Below, piece by piece: positions 25,342 through 33,913 of a stretch of 64,000 bases of DNA (positions are counted from its first letter, which is position 1; the number at the start of each line of letters is the position of its first letter). The notes under the pieces were generated by a model. The model did no database searches and was not told the DNA's origin. It saw only the letters and a program-made list of their open reading frames with translations. The stretch spans positions 14,643 to 78,642 of the forward strand of contig CAMLLU010000020.1 of NCBI GenBank assembly GCA_946480925.1, read 5' to 3'. The translations under genes and the position numbers were made by a program. The DNA is from an uncultured Rivibacter sp. Its GTDB lineage: Bacteria; Pseudomonadota; Gammaproteobacteria; Burkholderiales; Burkholderiaceae.

Positions 25342-27759
25342 ATGAAATGGCTCAAGCGAAGCCTGTGGCTGTTGCTGGCGCTGGCCGTCCTGGTTGCGGC
25401 GGCGGCGTGGATCTACCGCAGCCGCGCGCTGCCCGTCATTGACGGCAGCCTTTCGGTGAGCGGACTCAAGGGCGAGGTGCGCATCGAGCGTGACGCGCAC
25501 GGCATCCCGACCATCCGCGCAGGCTCGATCGAAGATGTGGCGTTCGGCCTGGGCTTTGCCCATGCGCAAGACCGCCTCTGGCAGCTCGAAACCCACCGCC
25601 GCATCGGCGCCGGCCGCCTGGCCGAAGCCTTCGGGCCCGCGGCCGTGCCGAGCGACCGCTTCCTGCGTGCCCTGGGCGTGCAGCGAGCCGCGGCCGCGCA
25701 GTGGCCCAACGTGAAGGGCGAGGAGCGCCGCGGCCTGGAGGCCTATGCCGCGGGCATCAATGCCTTCGTGCGCGAGCACCTGCGTGCGCGGCCGCCGGAA
25801 TACCTGCTGCTGGGGCTGCAGCCTGAAGACTGGACGCCGCAGGACAGCATCGCCTGGGCCGTGATGATGGCGTGGGACCTGGGCGGCAACTGGTCGAACG
25901 AGCTTGCGCGCCTGCGCCTTTCCCTCAAGCTGCCAGTCGAGCGCATCAACGAGGTGATGCCGCCTTATCCGGGCGACAAGCCGCTGGCCACGGCCGACTA
26001 CGCGGCGCTGTTCCGCAGCCTGGGGCTCAACGGCGAAGTGGTTCGGCAGGCACTGCTGGCCGCGCCGCCTTCAGGCGTGGAAGGCGCAGGCTCCAACAAC
26101 TGGGTGGTGGCCGGCTCCCACACTGAAACCGGCAAACCGCTCCTGGCCAACGACCCGCACCTCAAGCTCACGTCGCCGGCGCTGTGGTACTTCGCGCGGC
26201 TCGAAGCACCGGGGCTCAAGGTGGCAGGCGCCACCATGCCGGGCCTGCCGCTGGTGGTGCTGGGGCAGAACGAGCACATCGCCTGGGGCTTCACCAATAC
26301 CGGGCCCGACGTGCAGGATCTCTACCTCGAGCGCATCAAGCCCGACGACCCCACGCAGTACCAGACGCCCACCGGCTGGGCCAGGTTCGACACCTGGCAG
26401 GAAGTCATCAAGGTCAAGGGCGCGGCCGAAGTGCCCATCACCGTGCGGGCCACGCGGCACGGCCCGGTCATTTCGGACGCCGGCGAGACGGGCGAAGGGG
26501 TGACCGGCCCCAAGGCCAGGCCGACCTACGCACTGGCCATGCGCTGGACTGCGCTCGATGCCGACCCCGGCACGGTCGAAGCCTCGCTCGCCTTCAACCG
26601 CGTGCGCTCGGTGGACGAGTTCATCGCCGCCTCGGCGAAATACGCAGCGCCGATGCAGAACATGGTGGTGGCCGACCGCGCCGGGCGCATCGCCTTCGTG
26701 GCGGCGGGCAAGGTACCGCTGCGTTCACCCGAGCACGACCTGAAGGGTCTGGTGCCGGCCCCGGGCTGGGAGGCCCGCTACGACTGGACCGGCTTCGTGC
26801 CGGCGAGCCAGACGCCGCGCGAGGTGGACCCACCGCGCGGCTGGATCGCTACCGCCAACCAGCGCATCCACCCGGCCGACTACCCGCACTTCCTGACCAG
26901 CGAGTGGGCCGTGCCGTACCGGCAGCAGCGCATAGAACAGCTGCTTGCGGCCAAGCCGAAACATTCACTCGACAGCTTGGCGGCCATCCAGCGCGACGAG
27001 CTGTCGCTCGCCACGGTGCGCCTGCTGCCACAGCTGCGCGCGGTGCAGTCCGACCACCCGCTGGCGGCTGCGGCACAGAAGGAGCTGGCGGGATTCGACG
27101 GCGTGATGGCCGCTAACCGTGCAGCACCGGCCATCTTCTATGCCTGGGCGCGGCACCTCACCGAGCTGGTGTTGGCCGACGAGCTGGGCGCCGATCTCTA
27201 CAAGCAGCAGCTGGGCAACCGCGCGTTCCGCGACGCGCTGGAGCTCGTGCTCGAGCGCAACGACGCCTGGTGGTGCGACGACAAGGCCACCCCGGCCGCC
27301 GAAACCTGTGCGCAGCAAAGCACCGAGGCGTTCAAGCGCGCGCTCGACGAGCTTCAGGCGAAGCTGGGCAACAGCGTGCAGGCCTGGCGCTGGGGCGCAC
27401 TGCACATCGCGCGCTCGGAACACCGGCCCTTCAGCCGCGTGAAGGCGCTGGCCAGCTGGTTCGAGCTGCGCTCACCGGTGGGCGGTGACACCTACACCGT
27501 CAACGTGTCGCGGGTGGGCCTGAAGCCCGACAACACTACCGGCGAGTACTACCTCGACGAACACGGGCCTTCATTGCGTGCGCTGTATGACCTGGGCGAT
27601 GCGAAGCAGTCGCGCTTCATGCATTCGAGCGGGCAGTCGGGGCTGGTGTTTTCGCCGTGGTACCGCAGCTTCGTGCAGCCGTGGACGGCAGTGGAGTACG
27701 TGCCGGTGTGGGGTGGCGGCGAAGGGCCAAAGCATTCGCTGGTGCTCCAGCCGCGTTGA
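25342..27759 (+). CDS. Penicillin acylase family protein (Ntn hydrolase)
   Basis: An 805-residue exported precursor. An N-terminal membrane/signal segment (KWLKRSLWLLLALAVLVAAAAWIY) is followed by the alpha-chain motif IERDAHGIPTIRAGSIEDVAFGLGFAHAQDRLWQLE. Autoprocessing should occur between Gly250 and Ser251 (GAGSNNWVVAG), making Ser251 the N-terminal nucleophile of the beta chain. The DPHLKLTSPALWYFARLE and HIAWGFTNTGPDVQDLYLERI blocks contribute the family's oxyanion and substrate residues. Members cleave amide bonds of beta-lactams or acyl-homoserine lactones; which applies here cannot be told from sequence. An AGGAGACAAGAACG ribosome site precedes the start. It stands alone. Confidence 0.95.
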   Translation: MKWLKRSLWLLLALAVLVAAAAWIYRSRALPVIDGSLSVSGLKGEVRIERDAHGIPTIRAGSIEDVAFGLGFAHAQDRLWQLETHRRIGAGRLAEAFGPAAVPSDRFLRALGVQRAAAAQWPNVKGEERRGLEAYAAGINAFVREHLRARPPEYLLLGLQPEDWTPQDSIAWAVMMAWDLGGNWSNELARLRLSLKLPVERINEVMPPYPGDKPLATADYAALFRSLGLNGEVVRQALLAAPPSGVEGAGSNNWVVAGSHTETGKPLLANDPHLKLTSPALWYFARLEAPGLKVAGATMPGLPLVVLGQNEHIAWGFTNTGPDVQDLYLERIKPDDPTQYQTPTGWARFDTWQEVIKVKGAAEVPITVRATRHGPVISDAGETGEGVTGPKARPTYALAMRWTALDADPGTVEASLAFNRVRSVDEFIAASAKYAAPMQNMVVADRAGRIAFVAAGKVPLRSPEHDLKGLVPAPGWEARYDWTGFVPASQTPREVDPPRGWIATANQRIHPADYPHFLTSEWAVPYRQQRIEQLLAAKPKHSLDSLAAIQRDELSLATVRLLPQLRAVQSDHPLAAAAQKELAGFDGVMAANRAAPAIFYAWARHLTELVLADELGADLYKQQLGNRAFRDALELVLERNDAWWCDDKATPAAETCAQQSTEAFKRALDELQAKLGNSVQAWRWGALHIARSEHRPFSRVKALASWFELRSPVGGDTYTVNVSRVGLKPDNTTGEYYLDEHGPSLRALYDLGDAKQSRFMHSSGQSGLVFSPWYRSFVQPWTAVEYVPVWGGGEGPKHSLVLQPR

Positions 27760-27976
27760 GCAGCCGCGTGGTGCTCAGCGCGTGGGAGCGTTCTTCCACA
27801 ACGCCTTTCGTTTACCCAGATTAACCTCCCCGAAACGCACGGCGACGGCGGGCGGTTCTAGGATGCGCGCACCTTGAACATTGCGTGTGCACATCGACTT
27901 GGCTCCGTTCAGCGGGCCCCTCTGGTGCTGGTTGGCACCAGGGCTGGAAACGGTGGCGTGGCGCGAGACGACCACC

Positions 27977-28066
27977 ATGGATAGCGAGCGTCCCTACCAT
28001 CTCTTCGTCGTGGAAGACGAAGCGGCCTTGCGCGACATGCTGTGCAGGCTGAAAGAGGGCACCTTG
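27977..28066 (+). pseudogene. Stump of a response regulator (first ~30 residues of a receiver domain)
   Basis: From ATG 27977 the frame reads MDSERPYHLFVVEDEAALRD followed by MLCRLKEGT, which is the first strand and helix of a receiver domain with the acidic pair (VVEDE). After about residue 30 the receiver pattern stops abruptly, and the continuing frame is only the antisense of the next gene. The about 215 bp upstream (27760-27976) would then be its old promoter region. It marks the left edge of the segment 28.1-30.5 kb. The break point, about 28060, is approximate. Confidence 0.6.
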
Positions 28067-28111
28067 CACGTACTACATCCTTGTAGGTGGGTGGGCGGCC
28101 GCGCCGTCGTC

Positions 28112-28915
28112 TCAATTCACTCTGTCTTTCAGCGTAGGCACGGAACCCGTGAAGTCCACCCACGGATTCGTGTTCAGCAGATGGCCATGGGGAATAGTCG
28201 GTTCGTCGAATCGGATCACGAAGTTCTCGGGGCCATGAGCGAACGCGACGATGAGGCCTTGCTTTGGGTCCATGTAGCCGGCGTGCATCCGAAGCCCTGG
28301 GTAGCTGAGGCGAACGGCTGGCCCCTTGTCGCTGATTTCGAGGACCGTCAGGCGGGCGAGGACGCCGTCCGGCAAGACGAACATCCAGGTAAACGGGCCA
28401 CCGGAGACGACCGTCATCACTTCGTCGATGCCGGCGCCGTTGTCCGACGAATTGACGTGCAGTCGGCCGTAGCGGTTCAGGGCCCAGATCTGCATGTCGG
28501 GCGTCATGGCCTTCATGTCGTAGACCTTCGGATACGGTGCGGTGTCACCTTCGCGGGTGCCCAGCAGCCCACCGCGGTGCACCTCGGGGACGCGCCCGGC
28601 CAGTTGAATCTGTTCGAGCAGATCGGCTCGGTTCAGGTTGAACAGGCCGATCAGCTTCTTCTGTTCCGCCTCGTCAACGGGCCGGCTCAACGAAGCCTTC
28701 AGGGTGGGCTTCGCAGCGTCGGGGATGGCCACCGTGCTTGCTCGCACGCCTACAGCGCGCAGCACGGCATTGACGTTCTCGATTCCGACCGCGTTGGGGC
28801 GGCCATCGCTGAACTGCAGCTTGACGAAGTCGGCAGCATTCGCGGCTACCGTCGACATGGCGAGAGACGCGGATACTGCCGCCACCGAGGCGAGGCGCTT
28901 GAGAGTCGTGGTCAT
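28112..28915 (-). CDS. Secreted protein of unknown function
   Basis: A 267-residue protein with a clear Sec signal peptide (TTTLKRLASVAAVSASLAMSTVAANAA, cleavage near residue 27). The mature part begins DFVKLQFSDGRPNAVGIENVNAVLRAVGVRASTVAIP and contains SSDNGAGIDEVMTVVSGGPFTWMFVLPDG and AGYMDPKQGLIVAFAHGPENFVIRFDEP. I do not recognise the family. ATG 28915 has the signal peptide immediately behind it; an upstream in-frame start would add 14 residues. It lies 48 bp downstream of the DMT exporter gene and probably forms a unit with it, divergent from the LysR gene at 29556. Confidence 0.8.
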   Translation of the reverse strand: MTTTLKRLASVAAVSASLAMSTVAANAADFVKLQFSDGRPNAVGIENVNAVLRAVGVRASTVAIPDAAKPTLKASLSRPVDEAEQKKLIGLFNLNRADLLEQIQLAGRVPEVHRGGLLGTREGDTAPYPKVYDMKAMTPDMQIWALNRYGRLHVNSSDNGAGIDEVMTVVSGGPFTWMFVLPDGVLARLTVLEISDKGPAVRLSYPGLRMHAGYMDPKQGLIVAFAHGPENFVIRFDEPTIPHGHLLNTNPWVDFTGSVPTLKDRVN

Positions 28916-28963
28916 GATGCTTCCTTTCGTGGGAGAGGGAGTGAATACGAGCAGCACTGCCCG

Positions 28964-29455
28964 TTAGGGATGAGAGCGCGAAGCGACGGCACCGGTGCCT
29001 TGCACCAAGAAGGCACCGCCGAGAATCAAGGCCACACCGACGAGGCGGGTCACGCTCACCGGTCTGGAAGCGAGACCCATGAGTCCAAAGTGATCGACAA
29101 AGACGGAGGCGACCATCTGGCCGGCGACAACGCAGACGAGGAAGCCGCCAGCGCTGAGCTTGGAGGTGACCGACGCGGCCGCGGCAACGTAGATCGCGCC
29201 GAAGAGGCCACCAATCCACAGCCACCAAGGTCCGCGCAACGCCGCCGCGACTGCAGGCGAGGGAGCCTTCAACAGGGCGAGCATCGGCAGGATCGCGAGC
29301 ACGCTCACGGACAGCGACGTCAGAGCACCCCACAGCGGATGGCCCAGTGCTCGCCCAACGGCAGAGTTGCTCGCTGCCTGGAACGGAAGGACTGCGCCCG
29401 CCGCCAACGCGAAAGCGGAGGGAAGCAGAGCCAGTAGTGCAGTCCTGTTGAGCAT
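28964..29455 (-). CDS. DMT-type small-molecule exporter, YdcZ (DUF606) family
   Basis: A 163-residue inner-membrane protein with about five hydrophobic segments, the short five-helix form of the drug/metabolite transporter superfamily. Segments such as AVLPFQAASNSAVGRALGHPLWGALTSLSVSVLAILPM and PWWLWIGGLFGAIYVAAAASVTSKLSAGGFLVCVVAGQMVASVFVDHFGLMG fit the YdcZ pattern (PxQAxxNxxL). The substrate is unknown. The start is 100 bp from the divergent LysR gene, so LysR control is likely. Confidence 0.85.
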   Translation of the reverse strand: MLNRTALLALLPSAFALAAGAVLPFQAASNSAVGRALGHPLWGALTSLSVSVLAILPMLALLKAPSPAVAAALRGPWWLWIGGLFGAIYVAAAASVTSKLSAGGFLVCVVAGQMVASVFVDHFGLMGLASRPVSVTRLVGVALILGGAFLVQGTGAVASRSHP

Positions 29456-29555
29456 CTCGATCTCCTGTGGCGACGCCGATCGTTGCGATGGAGAAATGTT
29501 CGTTCATCAGCCGTTTCAATGGAAATCGAATATGTGCACGGCTACCATTCGTGGC

Positions 29556-30455
29556 ATGGATGATCTCCGGCGCATCGACTTGAACCTCCTGCTCGCGCTT
29601 CACGCGCTGCTTGAGGAGCGACACGTCACGCGCGCGGCACTGCGGCTGCACCGCAGCCAACCGGCGGTCAGCCACGCGTTGGCCCAGCTCCGCGCGCACT
29701 TCGACGATCCGCTGCTCATCCGCAAGGGTGGCCACATGGAGCTGACGTCGCGTGCACTGGTCCTGGCCACGCCTTTACAAGAGGCGCTCACGGCGCTGAA
29801 TGGCCTCCTTAGCGATCGGCCGTTCCGCCCCGACGAAGCGACGGGGCGATTTAGGGTGGCGATGTCGGACTACGCCACGCGGATCTTTTTGCCGGGCTTG
29901 GTGCGCACCGTGCGGGAGCAGGCCCCCGGGATCGACCTCGCGATCAGCCAGGGAAGTCGAGAGGCGATGCTTGCGCAGCTTGCAGACGGAGAACTCGACC
30001 TCGCCTTCGGCGTTTTTCCCAAGCCGCCGGAAGGGATCCGTACGCAAGACCTGTTCGGCGAACGGTTTGTCAGCGTCGCCGACGTCGATCGCTTGCCCCG
30101 CGGGTCAACATTGACTTTTAAGGCTTGGATCGAACGGCCCCACGTCATGGTGGCGCTACGGCCGGACGCCAAGGACGAGATCGAACAGGCCTTGGCCGCG
30201 CAAGGCATCACACGTCGGATAGCTGTGGCTCTGCCTCACTGGACGCTCGCTGCACAGTTGGTTCCGCACACCGACCTTGTGCTTACTGTCGCAAGCCGAG
30301 CAATGGGGCCAATGAATGAACACCCGCGCCTACGTGCGTTCGCTCCGCCAATGGAGATTGACAGCCTCAAGTACCAGCAGGCTTGGCACGTTCGCCGAGA
30401 CAGTGATCCAGCGTTGCACTGGCTTAGGGAGTCTGTCATCGGCCAGTTCAGGTAG
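29556..30455 (+). CDS. LysR-family transcriptional regulator
   Basis: A 299-residue regulator. The N-terminal winged HTH is RIDLNLLLALHALLEERHVTRAALRLHRSQPAVSHALAQLRAHFDDPLLIRKGGHMELTSRA, the NodD/SyrM-like subgroup layout. The C-terminal effector-binding domain runs from about residue 90 (FRVAMSDYATRIFLPGLVRTVREQAPGIDLAI). It is divergent from the YdcZ exporter and secreted-protein genes, whose promoter it probably controls. The codon use is somewhat less GC-biased than the surrounding core genes, in line with transfer of the whole 28.1-30.5 kb segment. Confidence 0.93.
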   Translation: MDDLRRIDLNLLLALHALLEERHVTRAALRLHRSQPAVSHALAQLRAHFDDPLLIRKGGHMELTSRALVLATPLQEALTALNGLLSDRPFRPDEATGRFRVAMSDYATRIFLPGLVRTVREQAPGIDLAISQGSREAMLAQLADGELDLAFGVFPKPPEGIRTQDLFGERFVSVADVDRLPRGSTLTFKAWIERPHVMVALRPDAKDEIEQALAAQGITRRIAVALPHWTLAAQLVPHTDLVLTVASRAMGPMNEHPRLRAFAPPMEIDSLKYQQAWHVRRDSDPALHWLRESVIGQFR

Positions 30456-30554
30456 GCATCCTGTTGCGGCCCTTTTCGCTGCGAAGCGGTTAGCTGGGTC
30501 TCCGTCGGGGGAGGGCGGTTCAGGGTTGAGTGAAAAAAGTTCAGCCTTCAATGA

Positions 30555-30689
30555 AAACCGACAAAGGTGCCGCTGCTGGGTGACATTCCTGTACTCGGCA
30601 TGCTGTTTCGCCAGAAGACGACCAGTGACGACAAGTCGGAAATCCTGGTGTTCCTGACTCCCCGCATGGTCCAGGGGAAGAACCGGTGA
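30555..30689 (+). pseudogene. Stump of a secretin (PilQ/GspD-type) C-terminus
   Basis: With no start codon, the frame after a TGA at 30552 reads KPTKVPLLGDIPVLGMLFRQ and then KTTSDDKSEILVFLTPRMVQ plus four residues to the stop at 30687. This is the conserved C-terminal secretin signature: (V/I)PxLGDIPxLGxLF followed by K-x-E-(L/I)-x-(V/I)-F-(L/I)-TPR. The rest of the gene is absent. Together with the response-regulator stump at 27977 it brackets the 28.1-30.5 kb genes. The gap 30456-30554 holds nothing else I recognise. Confidence 0.75.
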
Positions 30690-30718
30690 AATCCCGCGCA
30701 GCGGTTTCCCGGCACTGC

Positions 30719-31765
30719 TCAAAGCGCCAGCTGCCGCGCCAGCTCGAACACCGACAGCGGCGCGCTGCCTTCGGCCTTGTTGTTGACCGTGACGAACACC
30801 GGGTGGCCTGCTGCCGCGGTGGCTGCAATCACGCGGGCCAGTTCGGCGCGGTTGGCCGGGTCGGGCGCGGCCAGTTTGTCGAAGGGCTCGAACAGATCCT
30901 TGGCCTGCTGATAGCGGTAGCCGCGCTGCAGGTTCCAGCGGCACACCAGCGCGCCGGGCCACATGGCGCGCAGCATGGGCAGCTGCTCGGCCACGGTGGG
31001 CATGCGGTCGTGCAGGCCCAGGCAGTAGCGCACGCCGTGGCGCTTGAGCAGCTGCGCGAGCTCGGGCGTCAGCAGCTCGGCGTCGCGCACTTCCAGCGCC
31101 AGCAACGCGTGTTCGGGCAGCTCGGGGCGCACTGCCGTCCACAGTGCGTCGAGCCGTTCGAGCAGCTCGACGGGTCTGTGCAACCAGCGCGGCGGCAAGG
31201 GCGAGAGCTGAAACACCAGCACGCCCAGTGCGGCGCCCAGCCCTTGTGCCGCCGGCCGCAGGCAGCTTTCCAGCGCCGACTGCGGGTCGAGGAACAGCGG
31301 GTTGGCCTCCATTGCCTTGCCGCTGCCGGACTCGCGCACCGTGGCGTCGGTGACCATGGCCGCGGCCTTCACGACGAAGCGGAAACCGGGGCTGACCTGC
31401 GCCGCCAGCGCTGCATATTCGGCCGCCGCCATGGGCCGGTAGAAGCTGCGGTCCAGGCTCACGGTGCGCAGCAGCGGGTGGCGACCATAAGCAGTGAGCC
31501 CGCGCTTGGACAAGGTGGATTCGGCGTACTCGCGGCCCCACACGAGGCCGTGCCAGCCGGGGAAGTTCCACGACGAGGTGCCCATGTGCAACAGGTCGCC
31601 GTAGCGTGCAGCCAGGGTGTTGGCCACCTGGCTCAGGTCGTCGTCGACTTGTGCGGGTAGCAATGAGCCGTCGCCGCTGGGCGCCGTGGCCGGCTTGGTG
31701 CGTGGTGGCGGCTTGTCCTCGGGCTCGGGCTCGGGGTTGCCGAAGAGGTCGTCCTGAGCCGCCAT
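30719..31765 (-). CDS. DUF72 domain-containing protein
   Basis: A 348-residue protein with a polar, proline-rich N-terminal 40 residues and then the DUF72 barrel: LLHMGTSSWNFPGWHGLVWG, TVSLDRSFYRPMAAAEYAALAAQVSPGFRFVVKAAAMVTD, GVLVFQLSPLPP and a C-terminal HPVFVTVNNKAEGSAPLSVFELARQL. The fold is TIM-barrel-like and the biochemical role is unsettled. ATG 31765 comes 1 nt after the stop of the tetR-type gene (TGAGATG), so the two are translationally coupled. Confidence 0.93.
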   Translation of the reverse strand: MAAQDDLFGNPEPEPEDKPPPRTKPATAPSGDGSLLPAQVDDDLSQVANTLAARYGDLLHMGTSSWNFPGWHGLVWGREYAESTLSKRGLTAYGRHPLLRTVSLDRSFYRPMAAAEYAALAAQVSPGFRFVVKAAAMVTDATVRESGSGKAMEANPLFLDPQSALESCLRPAAQGLGAALGVLVFQLSPLPPRWLHRPVELLERLDALWTAVRPELPEHALLALEVRDAELLTPELAQLLKRHGVRYCLGLHDRMPTVAEQLPMLRAMWPGALVCRWNLQRGYRYQQAKDLFEPFDKLAAPDPANRAELARVIAATAAAGHPVFVTVNNKAEGSAPLSVFELARQLAL

Positions 31766-31766
31766 C

Positions 31767-32432
31767 TCAAGCTGCAACGAGGCGCAGCTTGCGCTTGGGT
31801 GCGGTGACCGGCTCCGCGGGTGCCTTCAGGCCGCTCAGGTAGGCGTCGATCACGTGCTTGCCCACGCGCACGAGGTCGAAGGACTCGGGGTCGAGCATCC
31901 AGTTCTGGATCAGCCCATCGACCAGCGCATGCAGGCCCAGCGCCACCGAGCGGGCAGGGGCCTTGCTGCTGATGTGGCCGCGCTGCTGCGCGGCCTTGAG
32001 GGCGAGTTCCACGTGCGCCAGGCATTCGTTGCGACCGGCGAGGTGGCGGTCGCGCACGGCCAGCAGCTCGTCGACGTATTCGACCTTGTGCGTGGCGATC
32101 TCGAACACGCGGCGCGCCTGCGGGCTGGTGGTGGTGAGCTTGAGTGCGCTGAGCAGGTTGCTGCGAATGTGTTCCAGCGGGTCTTCGACGTCGGCGAAGT
32201 CCAGGCGGCACACCGATTCTTCGAGCGGCAGCGTGGCGCGTTCCATCATCGCGTTGAAGAGGTCGGCCTTGTCCTTGAAGTGCCAGTAGATGGCGCCGCG
32301 CGTGAGTCCGGCGGCCTGCGCAATCTCGTGCAGCGATGTGCGCGACACGCCATGCTGCTGGAACAGCAGCTCGGCGGTATCGAGGATGAGATTGCGCGTG
32401 GCGAGCGCTTCTTCTTTGGTTCTGCGGGCCAT
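31767..32432 (-). CDS. acrR: TetR-family repressor of the RND efflux operon (AcrR/TtgR-like)
   Basis: A 221-residue TetR protein with the AcrR-type N-terminus ARRTKEEALATRNLILDTAELLFQQHGVSRTSLHEIAQAAGLTRGAIYWHFKDKADLFNAMME and a helical ligand domain (ATLPLEESVCRL...). It is divergent from the adaptor/permease/outer-membrane genes of a tripartite pump, and the intervening DNA carries a near-exact AcrR operator at 32506-32529. It therefore most likely represses both its own gene and the pump until a drug binds. The C-terminus extends to a basic tail (APKRKLRLVAA). The symbol is given by orthology of context, not by proof. Confidence 0.92.
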   Translation of the reverse strand: MARRTKEEALATRNLILDTAELLFQQHGVSRTSLHEIAQAAGLTRGAIYWHFKDKADLFNAMMERATLPLEESVCRLDFADVEDPLEHIRSNLLSALKLTTTSPQARRVFEIATHKVEYVDELLAVRDRHLAGRNECLAHVELALKAAQQRGHISSKAPARSVALGLHALVDGLIQNWMLDPESFDLVRVGKHVIDAYLSGLKAPAEPVTAPKRKLRLVAA

Positions 32433-32505
32433 GGTTACTTCCGGGGAACGGGCGGGATTGTCTCTTGTGGGAGCGCTTGCGGGCGGTTTGGTTCTGACCG
32501 CCGTC

Positions 32506-32529
32506 AACATACATTCAAAAATGTATGTA
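32506..32529. promoter_or_regulatory. AcrR-type operator
   Basis: Perfect 9-bp inverted repeat, arms ACATACATT and AATGTATGT, separated by CAAA. The arms and the 4-nt spacing are the same as in the known 24-bp E. coli AcrR operator; only the spacer and one outer base differ. It sits between acrR (start 32432) and the adaptor gene (start 32654), about 125 nt upstream of the latter. Confidence 0.85.
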
Positions 32530-32653
32530 AACTGCCGCGCACTGTTGCACGGTTTGCACGCCAAGATTGTCACCAATCGCACTGCTGCAACGTCTCGGCT
32601 GTTATCTCACCGCCGCCCAATTCCCCGGCGGAATCTCCTGAAAGGTCCAACGC

Positions 32654-33898
32654 ATGCCCGCGCCCAGGCTCGCTCTGCGCTTTTTGTCATTGGCCCAGCC
32701 CTCCATCCGGCAGGTGTCCTTCGTTCCCTTGGTGATCGTGGCGGCCGTGCTGGCTGGCTGTGGAAAAGGCGGTGCCCAGGACGGCCATGGTCCCGGCGGC
32801 GGCATGCCGCCCGCGGCCGTGTCGGTCGAGAAGGTCGCGCCCTCCGACCTGCAGACCACTTTCGAATACGTCGGCCAGACCGCCGGCTCGCGCGACGTGG
32901 AAGTGCGCGCGCGGGTGGCGGGCATCCTGATCAAGCGCAACTTCAAGGAAGGCGCTCCGGTCAGGAAGGGCCAGTCGCTCTACACCATCGACCCCGCGCC
33001 GTTCCAGGCTGCCTTCGCCCGTGCCGACGCCGACGTGACGGCCGCCGAGGCCCGCTTGGCGCAAGCCACGCGTTCGCTCAACCGCCTGAAGCCGCTGTGG
33101 GAAGCCAAGGCCGTGAGCCAGCGCGAATACGACGACTCCGTGTCGGCCGAGCAGGTGGCACGTGCCGACCTCAAGGGCGCGCAGGCCCGCCGTGCCGAGT
33201 CGGCGCTGAGCGTGGGCTACACGCGCGTGGAGTCGCCCATCAGCGGCGTGGCGGGGCGCTCGGTGCCTTCTGAAGGCTCGCTGGTGTCCGGCCCTGAGGT
33301 GCTGCTCACCACCGTGACGCAGACCGACCCGGCCAAGGTGCGCTTCGGCATTGCCGACACCGATCAGATGCGCTGGCGCAACGAGGTGACGGCCGGCCAG
33401 CTGAAGCTGCCGCCCAGCGAGGCCTTCCAGGTGGAGGTGAAGCTGGCTGACGGCAGCACCTATGCCCACAAGGGCAAGCTGCTGTTCTCTGACACACGCG
33501 TGTCGGGCAACACCGGCACGGTGGAAGCCGAGGCCGAGATCCCCAACCCCGACGGCGTGCTCAAGCCCGGCCAGTTCGTGCGCGTGCGCCTGCTAGGCGC
33601 GGTGCGGCCCAACGCCGTGCGCGTGCCGCCGCGTGCCGTGCTCGAAGGCCCGCAAGGCAAGTTCGTCTACGTGGTGGCCGACAACAAGGCCATGCCCAAG
33701 CCGGTGACCGTGGGCGACCAGCACCCCGAGGGCTGGATCATCACCAAGGGCCTGGCCACGGGTGACAACGTGATCGTCGACGGTATGGCGCGCATCTTCT
33801 TCCCGGGCGCGCCGGTACAGGTCGTGGCTCCGGGCACGGCTTCGGCGCCGGCCGGTGGGCCGGGGGCTTCCGCGCCCGCGCAGGCCGCCTCGAAGTAA
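32654..33898 (+). CDS. RND efflux periplasmic adaptor (AcrA/MexA family lipoprotein)
   Basis: A 414-residue membrane-fusion protein of a tripartite drug pump. The signal peptide ends in lipobox LAGC with Cys36. Order of domains: barrel/lipoyl half (VRARVAGILIKRNFKEGAPVRKGQSLYTIDPAPFQAAF), alpha-hairpin with coiled-coil heptads (about 115-180, AEARLAQATRSLNRLKPLWEAKAVSQREYDDSVSAEQ), second lipoyl half (YTRVESPISGVAGRSVPSEGSLVS), beta-barrel and membrane-proximal domain. The C-terminal tail is Ala/Pro-rich. It is the first gene of the pump operon, 15 bp before the permease gene. Confidence 0.96.
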   Translation: MPAPRLALRFLSLAQPSIRQVSFVPLVIVAAVLAGCGKGGAQDGHGPGGGMPPAAVSVEKVAPSDLQTTFEYVGQTAGSRDVEVRARVAGILIKRNFKEGAPVRKGQSLYTIDPAPFQAAFARADADVTAAEARLAQATRSLNRLKPLWEAKAVSQREYDDSVSAEQVARADLKGAQARRAESALSVGYTRVESPISGVAGRSVPSEGSLVSGPEVLLTTVTQTDPAKVRFGIADTDQMRWRNEVTAGQLKLPPSEAFQVEVKLADGSTYAHKGKLLFSDTRVSGNTGTVEAEAEIPNPDGVLKPGQFVRVRLLGAVRPNAVRVPPRAVLEGPQGKFVYVVADNKAMPKPVTVGDQHPEGWIITKGLATGDNVIVDGMARIFFPGAPVQVVAPGTASAPAGGPGASAPAQAASK

Positions 33899-33913
33899 AC
33901 GAGGGGACGCCAC

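Noticed and set aside
27760..30720. Insertion sequence or prophage as cause of the two gene stumps
   Set aside because: No transposase, integrase, terminal repeats or target duplications could be seen; only the stumps themselves are supported.
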